Under the pieces are notes generated by a model that searched no databases, was not told the origin of the DNA, and saw nothing but the letters and a program-made list of their open reading frames with translations. Of a stretch of 64,000 bases of DNA, positions 57,514-64,000 are shown in pieces; position 1 is the stretch's first letter; every line of letters starts with the position of its first letter. Location: NCBI RefSeq assembly GCF_019320115.1, contig NC_089583.1:83841928-83905927 (forward strand), given 5' to 3'. Position numbers and translations under genes: made by a program. Source of the DNA: Miscanthus floridulus (lineage: Eukaryota; Streptophyta; Magnoliopsida; Poales; Poaceae).

Positions 57514-58045
57514 CTACTGCTGCGCTGCCGCAGCGGCCTTGCCCCTACGACCGCTGGCCACCACCGGCCAGGATTTGGCAAGCTGAGCCCGATCCCCTGC
57601 CGTTACGTCTGTTGAAGAAGAAGGACGCGCCCGCAATAGAAATGATGGCATGAGCAAGCAGGGGCGCGGCTCAAGCAGGCGGCGGCAGCTCCAACAGACG
57701 ACGACCAGAGCGAGCAGGGCCGCGACGCGAGCAAGCAACCACGGGGCAGCGGCGTGGCCCGGCGAGAAGCAGTCGGCGGAGGATGGCGTGGGAGGAGGCG
57801 GTCGGGGTGGGCTAGCACGGGGCAGGGACGTGGCCCCATGGGGCGGGTGGATCGGGTGAAGGAGAAGAGGAAGGAGAGGATAAGGTACAGAGGGAGAGAG
57901 ACATTTTGGACATCTTTACTGACTGTACCCACATGTCAGGGCAGTTAAACGGTGAAAATTGAACGGAAGATGGATGGAATGGCGTGGGCGACAAAAAAGT
58001 TTCGGTCAGTGGTACATATAACCGCACAAACTTTTTAGTGGCTTA
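57514..58045. other. GC-rich segment, right part, no recognised gene
   Basis: Continues the block interrupted by the solo LTR. Open frames on both strands (up to 109 codons on minus, 57603-57932) have no recognisable content. Confidence 0.35.
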
Positions 58046-58630
58046 TAGATAATTATAATCTTATATAATGGTATACATGTAAATGTCTCTTTCTTCTTTC
58101 CATTCCAAATTGCGAGTTCCAACTTGCCACGAGGGAAAATCCCACCGCTCCTCGCCAACGCGCCGCGCATGTGCTGACTGGTGGCTCGCCAGGGCGCCTG
58201 CCAATTTTTTTCTTTTCGTTTCCATTAAAAAAATGGTCACTTGTCAACTGGGAGGGCTCGTGCACAGTTGCACAACGCCGGTTGGTGCACCTGGCTTGAG
58301 AGTTGAACCCGGCTTTTTTTTAGTCAGGACCGAGTCTAGGATGATAAGGTCGGTCTCAGCGAGAGTTTTATCTTATTATTTTTAAGACTGCTGTGTGTTA
58401 AAAATATTATGACAAGATTCATCTTCATAAAACTTATTTTCATCACATAAAGTTTTTATTAAAAACTTATTTAGGAGTTCACCCACGAGACTGGCCTTAG
58501 TTTTGGCCTTCTGAGATGTTTTTTCTTGCTATGGCTGCTAGTTAGTGGATCCATATAAGATTTGTCATCTTGGTTAGGTGGACTGATAGTTTCGTAGTTC
58601 CAATCGACTAGTTGGAGAATGTATAACTTA
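58046..58630. other. Intergenic, nothing recognised
   Basis: Short open frames only, with no repeat boundaries identified. Confidence 0.35.
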
Positions 58631-58755
58631 GGCTCCGTTCGTTGGTCTGAAACTGGCTGAAAATACTGTTCCGGCTGAATTGTTGTGAGAGAAAAACACT
58701 GTTCCAGCTGAAAAAAAGCCGAACAAGCCAAATATGGGGTAAGCCAAACATGGCC
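58631..58755. mobile_element. Tourist-type MITE (125 bp, TSD TTA)
   Basis: Ends GGCTCCGTTCG and CCAAACATGGCC with TTA at 58628-58630 and 58756-58758. The interior has the common TGTGAGAGAAAAACACTGTT block. A related GTGTTTTTCTCTCACAACA block occurs inverted at 63123-63141. Confidence 0.8.
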
Positions 58756-58758
58756 TTA

Positions 58759-59983
58759 TTGTGTGGTCGGCTGGATTGTTTACGGTTCATAGATTTATAT
58801 TAACAATTGTGTAATCCAATTCATCAAAGAATTGGACTCCATACCGTCACTATACGCATTCTGTTCTAATTTATAGGAGCATAGGTCGTAAGTACTAGTC
58901 ATGTATAGCATAGAAAGGGGTGCGAGGGTATTGTGAAAAGTAAAAATAGAAGGTTGAAAGAATACCTTTTTCTCTTTAATATTAGGGATATATTACGAAA
59001 TATGTTTTCATAAGAAACCTATTTTGAGATATAGATGTTGATACTATACATTTTATAAACCTGCGATTGATTGCCTCATTGAAAAGCCAATAGAAATATT
59101 TCTAAAAACAACCTAGACTTGTCAATTGTTATATAGCTGCTAAAAATAGCCCTAAGAGGGTTAACATTGGGCTAAAAATTAGCCAAGCTCTTGGCTAGTT
59201 ATTAGCGTATTAACTAAGCATAAGCCACTAACAAGTGTTGATAGTTTATTGCTATGGATGCATGCACATAGGGTCTTTTTGTTGCATGCACAACTCCTTA
59301 TGCAAACCTAAGTAGTGCGGTTAATCCTTGTTTGGTTACCTGCACATGCCCATATGTAGGCTAGCACTATCCTCAATGCGAGCTTAGCTTGCATCCCACA
59401 ATTCGGCCAAATTATGTGTATCCAACTATTCACCCTTCCTCCTGCAACCGCTTTGCAGCCCAAGACACATTCTAGCCCTTTACACACGAAACCAATCACA
59501 CACATAACACTGTACAACTTCCTATCTAAGCCGAATAACAACAAATTGTATTACCTTGTCTATTTTAAGGGTATGCTTTGTAGCCTTAATTAATACAATG
59601 CATACTAATGCAAGTAACCAAATCATACCATATTAGCTAGGGATCCAAATATGTATTGGTTAATAATTAGTTGGATAATATTTAGCTCCAACTAAAGGTT
59701 AGCCTTAGGCATGCACTGTTTGGATCTGTTAGCAGCTAATAGTTAGTTAGCTAATAGTTCACAACTAATATTAACTAGCTAACTATTATATGGATGTTGT
59801 TTGGATCCACTAGCTAAAAACTAGATGCGTAGATGGTTATGTCTCTATTGCCATTCCTTTTCGGTTTGCTATTGGGAAGACATATGGATAGAGGTCGGTG
59901 GGAGAACAAATGTGTCTTCTTGCAATGTACTCTAATCGGAACAGATGGAGTATTAGCTAGTTGGGATAACCAATGAGATATTA
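58759..59983. other. AT-rich intergenic DNA
   Basis: Repeated TAGCTA/AGTTAGC-type text at 59640-59830. No gene and no clean transposon ends. Confidence 0.35.
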
Positions 59984-60121
59984 CTCCATACATTCTAAAT
60001 TATAAGTCATTTTGTCTTTTTTAAGATACATAGCTATCTTGGCATACCGTATATCTAGATGTATAACAAAAACTATGCACATAGAAAAGCAAAAATGACT
60101 TATAATTTGGGATGTATGGAG
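59984..60121. mobile_element. Stowaway MITE (138 bp, TSD TA)
   Basis: Inverted ends CTCCATACATTCTAAATTAT and ATAATTTGGGATGTATGGAG, with matching AAGTCATTTTG inner blocks, flanked by TA (59982-59983 and 60122-60123). Confidence 0.9.
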
Positions 60122-60204
60122 TACTAATTATCATCTAGACGCTTAATAACAATTAGTTGAACTACTAATTAGTCTAGTTGAATTCAAACTGCTAATTTTT
60201 ACTC

Positions 60205-60212
60205 CTATTAGT
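60205..60212. repeat. 8-bp target-site duplication, left copy (hAT-type)
   Basis: CCTATTAG, repeated exactly at 61883-61890. Confidence 0.9.
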
Positions 60213-61882
60213 AGGGATGACAACGGGTCAGGCAAGGAGATGGTGGAGGAAAAACCCACCCTCGACAACGCCCGTGATATTTGGCTACACCCAACCTCAA
60301 AATGATACCCACAAGTGCAATGCCGCACCCGCACCTGTGAGTCTTGGATCACCTGCGAGTGTGTTAATAAGAAGCTATAAAAATATAAATTTTGAGACAA
60401 AATAACACATAATTAAAATTATCAGTGTAGGGACCCCCATGGTTTTTGTCGTAAAAAATGAATCGAAAGTTCACAACAACTTAGATCTAGCCTAATACAT
60501 ACTATGTAGACAACACAATCCATACAAATCATCCTAAGTTTACGTAGTGTCGGTGCAAAAAGTGACCAACAAGTAAATATTTATCGTTTTACCATACGTT
60601 GTGATCGGATGTGGCCTAGCACCCAATGATACAAGGTTTAACTGGTTCAGGCAACGTGCCCTATGTCCAGTTTGAGTCGGTCGGTGATTTTATTCCTGAG
60701 CCCAGGTGCTCGAAGTTTGCTGTGGGGTTACAAACGAGTGAGAGTAAGATGGGGGTGTTAGAGGTCCGGTCAGACTCTGGACTGAAAGGCCGAGAGTGAC
60801 GGAAGCTCCTACATGCACTAAGTATTGGAACATATGCTCTGTGTAGCTTTAGAGTTCTAGAGCCGTGAAGCTGTTCGAGTGCTCAGAATATCTAAAGCTA
60901 GCAGAGAGAGAGAGAGTCGGAATGATCGTCTCTCCCTTTTAGGAGGGAGCGTATCCCCTTTTATAGGTGAAGGGGATGGCTTTACAAGTTAGGAGAGAGA
61001 GAGAGAGAGAGCATGTGCGCTTCCTAGTCTTGTTGCTCACGTCATCGGGTACAAGACAGTTTGTCGCCGCCCACAATATTGTTGATGCCTAGAGGCATAT
61101 GGCAAGCTCCATCGCGTTCTTCTGGTATGACAAATGTCGCATACTGTAGGACAAATATCGGCGCCCGCAACACTGTTCGTGTTCTGATATGTCTAGAAGG
61201 CTGTAAAGTACCCTTCTAGCATGGCTTGACAGTACTATCCTATAGGTGTGCAGGGTATGGTCCTCGGTATTGCGGTTGACTTGAGCGCCTTACCTTATTT
61301 GCTCTGCCTAATTTCTTGGGTACTCATCGAGCGGGTGTCCCCGGCCGGTCGTTCCCAGTCGGCTCCGTCCGCGCCAGTCGGAGAAGAGCCGCAGGCAGAG
61401 GTTCGGTGTATTCCCGATCGGAGAAGCGGGTCGGAGTCAGAAGCGAGTGTCGCCCCTCTTTAGCCAGGCCTTCCGATCGGAGAAGCGGGTCGCAGTCGAA
61501 AGTGAGCGTCACCCCCTCCTTGGCTAGGCCTTCCGATCGAAGACTGGATCGCTCTTCCGGCCTGTCGTTAGGTATCTGGGCTGGCCCAGGAGTTACGTGT
61601 TGTTTGTAATGTCGTCTGCTGGGCCAAGCTTTTGCTGGGAAGCAGGCCCATTAGAGACCCTGGATTTATGAACCCGACACATAGACTTGTATCAAACATT
61701 AATTCTAGATCTCTAATTGGAGGGGGAATAGGAAAACATATGTTTCGGGCCCTGCAGGTGAAATATGACACTCGCACATGCACCCGTATCCGCACCCGAC
61801 CTGACACCATCGTGGGCCCCGACCCGAAGACACGCGCGGATCCGATGTTGCACCTGCGCCCGCGGGAGTGATTCCATCCCTA
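60213..61882. mobile_element. hAT-type non-autonomous element carrying a nested solo LTR
   Basis: Ends TAGGGATG and CATCCCTA are inverted and flanked by a perfect 8-bp duplication (CCTATTAG), the hAT signature. Without the nested LTR and its TSD the element would be about 533 bp. It has no coding capacity. The interior has CACCCG and ACCTGCG-type repeats in both directions. Confidence 0.88.
60548..61679 (-). mobile_element. Gypsy solo LTR (same family as 21323-42120), nested in the hAT element
   Basis: Starts TGTCGGTGC on plus and ends GAACCCGACA. Colinear with both LTRs of the large Gypsy element but with a different segment at about 60830-60950. The flanks are CGTAG (60543-60547) and CATAG (61680-61684), a 5-bp duplication with one C/T-type change. 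No internal region. Confidence 0.9.
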
Positions 61883-61890
61883 CCTATTAG

Positions 61891-63256
61891 GGCAGTCACA
61901 ACCTAGAAACTATGAGATATTTTCTGTACTTACCAAGTCATGTTGACATTACACGTAGAAACTTTATTTCTAGTAGATGATTTCTTTAAAATATTTTTTT
62001 TGTCTCACCATATATCTTCTCTTTCCTCTCATTTATCTATCACATCTCTTGATATCTTGATTATAGACATAGCTTTTGGTCTTTATATGAGACGGTGCTT
62101 AGCTAGTGGATCCAACTTAGCCAATCCATCTTGAGGGCACAAATAATGTATACAGGTGAAAGTAGTCTATATAGGTACGTCCCACGTAATGGTCCTTATT
62201 AGTTGTTCATGTACCCCCACAATGTTACGGTCCACATGAACTTTATAAATGAGCTAGCTAAAAATAAAAGAAGCAACTCAACCATTCTTCTCTCTTGCCC
62301 CGATGCCTCCCTTCTTTTTCTACGTCTGTCGTGCATACAACGCAGTCGTCCCCATCTCTTGTGTCTTGTGTGTCTACACCTCTCTCCATAGCTCCACCCA
62401 ATGGAGTCTCAAGACCTTGGATTGACTTCTTTCCTCGCCAAATCAACCTCTAATGGATTGAGATTCTCTAGCGACAAGGACCTCCGAGGAGACATCGTCC
62501 AACGACAATCACCTCCGACAAGAGGGCGAAGGATGGGAAGAGGTGCCTCATCCCAGCACCCACCGACGGAAGACATGCACATGGCTAGGTGGTTTCTGGT
62601 GGCTGCATCGTCGGCCTCGATGTCCTGCTCCTACCACCGCTACAATAGCGTAACACATAGTTGAATGGTTGTATGCTCAAAAGCTAGGAAGGGATGAGCG
62701 TTGGCGGGCTCCCTGTCATCCTCGCTGGCACAACCACTCAAGCGGACGCGTTGCTCCTGAAGCATCCTAGATTTAGAAGGTGGAATTTTTGTTTTTGGTA
62801 TGGACGATTCAATATAAAGAAGGTCGGTTTTGATGGATAGAGTGTTGATTTGAGTGGGTGTGAACTCGACTCGGTTGTGGTTGCAGCGGCTAAGCCTTAC
62901 GGCGGTGATATCTGGTGGTGAGCCGATGACGCACTTGCAACATCTCTTTACGTCTACACAAGTGTCGCGGACACAATAATTAATGGACATAGTAAGCGGG
63001 TGAGATATAGCCTGAAGAGGGAGAAAATATTTATATTTATATGTTGCTTATGACCTGCTTATAGTGTTATTAGTTCCCCTGTTTGCTTCAGCTTATTCAG
63101 AACTACTTTTCAGTCATGGAACAGTGTTTTTCTCTCACAACATTTCAGCATAAGCATCAACATAAGCCAAATTTCATCAGCAAAGAGGGTAAGTATCTTT
63201 AGAAGAAATCTTTTCTATAAAAAACAATTTTGCGGAAATTCATAGCCCATTATTAA
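61891..63256. other. Intergenic, nothing recognised
   Basis: Short frames such as 62401-62664 (plus, 87 codons from an ATG) and 62640-62990 (minus, 116 codons) have no recognisable domain. A partial MITE-like block lies at about 63090-63180. Confidence 0.35.
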
Positions 63257-63571
63257 GGCCCCGTTTGGCAGGGCTTCTCCACCGGCTTCAGGAGCTGTTT
63301 GGAGCCGTTTTCTACCAAACGGGGTAAAGTAAAATACCTTCACTTGTGAAGCCCCTAAAAACATGCTCTCACAGTGATTTGGGGTGGGATGGAGCAAAAA
63401 AAAAAGTGGCTTCTCCCGGCTTCTTCTCTAGGCTCTTAAAAACATGCTCTCACAGGAAAGCCATTTTATCAAACGGTTTACCAAAACCGCTTCAGCTCCA
63501 CCGGTGAAACTGTTCATGGAGCTGAAGAAAAAAAAATGGCTTCACTAATGAAGTGAAGCCCTGCCAAACCC
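63257..63571. mobile_element. Tourist-like MITE (315 bp, TSD TAA)
   Basis: Ends GGCCCCGTTTGGCAGGGCTT and GCCCTGCCAAACCC are inverted and flanked by TAA (63254-63256 and 63572-63574). An internal ACATGCTCTCACAG block occurs twice. Confidence 0.85.
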
Positions 63572-63574
63572 TAA

Positions 63575-64000
63575 CAACTGCTTTTACACACACTGTGCTG
63601 GTGCCCTCAACGGCGGCTTGGCGCTAGCTACCACGCCATGACGCCAGGGCTACAGAAACTGACACCAAATCAAATCAACGCGGACACCCACGAGCGCCAG
63701 AGTCCAGAGTCCAGACCAAGCGACAACCAGTCCAGGGCCACGGTCTAGACCCATGATTCTCTGCTTGCCCGCATCATTGCTGCAGCGCCGCCGCCAACGA
63801 GGGAAACCGATGCGGAAAGGAAACCCTCAGAGCTGGTCGCCTCTCCTCGTTTCAAATTCGCCGAATCCCTGCGAACGGTCACCGAAATTTCAAAATCCCA
63901 CCTCCCAATGAGCGGGATCCTCCCCCGTTTCAAATTTCAAACCCACCCACTCCTCACGACTCACACGAGCTCTCCTATCTATCTACACAACCTACAACAT
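63575..64000. promoter_or_regulatory. Possible promoter/leader of a gene beyond the right edge
   Basis: GC content rises and the final 100 bases are pyrimidine-rich (CTATCTATCTACACAACC), like a plant 5' leader on plus. Repeated TTTCAAATT blocks precede it. No coding sequence is seen in the window, so this is only a suggestion. Confidence 0.3.

Noticed and set aside
62640..62990. 116-codon minus-strand ORF
   Set aside because: No recognisable family, promoter signs or splice context. Its length is within chance for this region.

Overview
This window is nuclear DNA from a grass. The Andropogoneae (sorghum, sugarcane, Miscanthus, maize) fit best, but I infer that from the repeat types, not from a sequence match. 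The evidence is intron-bearing genes with GC-rich first exons, an Au-type SINE, Stowaway and Tourist MITEs, a CACTA element with the CCCGGGACTAAAGGT subterminal motif, and large Gypsy and Copia LTR retrotransposons. Nothing bacterial, organellar or CRISPR-like is present. Most of the sequence is transposon-derived. Many elements are bounded here to the base by target-site duplications (TSDs) read directly from the sequence.

Layout. 1-7372: a decayed CACTA DNA transposon on the minus strand, with a TNP2-type transposase pseudogene and a GRF zinc-finger pseudogene. Its right inverted terminus is at 7372 and its left terminus was not found. 7376-13650: LTR-retroelement debris, including a ~30-bp minisatellite at 7990-8650, a MITE and GC-rich unassigned DNA. 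13662-14676: a 1-kb foldback element with a perfect 9-bp TSD (Mutator type). 14686-21322: MITEs, a quasi-palindromic repeat cluster and a promoter-like leader. 21323-42120: one Gypsy element of Tat/Grande type on the minus strand (TSD GGTAG), split by a solo LTR (24687-27106, TSD GGCGC) and by a gag-only Copia element of Sirevirus type (31602-37792, TSD ATCGC). 42749-44916: a four-exon gene for a predicted plastid protein, broken by two stop codons. 45916-48298: an intact nine-exon plastid rhomboid-like protease gene. 49401-53603: an intact six-exon gene for a DUF7036 membrane-anchored, proline-rich protein, with a SINE and a Stowaway MITE in one intron. 54524-54880: a decayed fragment of a hypersensitive-induced-reaction (HIR) gene. 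55196-57508: a solo LTR (TSD GCGGC). 58631-63571: small DNA transposons, including a hAT-type element whose 8-bp TSD encloses a Gypsy solo LTR. The right edge may be the leader of a gene starting outside the window.

The two intact genes are convergent, with the rhomboid gene on plus and the DUF7036 gene on minus. The plastid-type pseudogene and the rhomboid gene are divergent, with start codons 1 kb apart. I see no sign that the three act in one pathway. The 20.8-kb Gypsy nest sits about 0.6 kb beyond the 3' end of the pseudogene. I did not find a new multi-gene system. The observations most worth following are the doubly interrupted plastid gene, the antisense reading-frame remnant in the Gypsy 3' region, the stem motif shared by unrelated repeats, and the insertion order fixed by nested TSDs.
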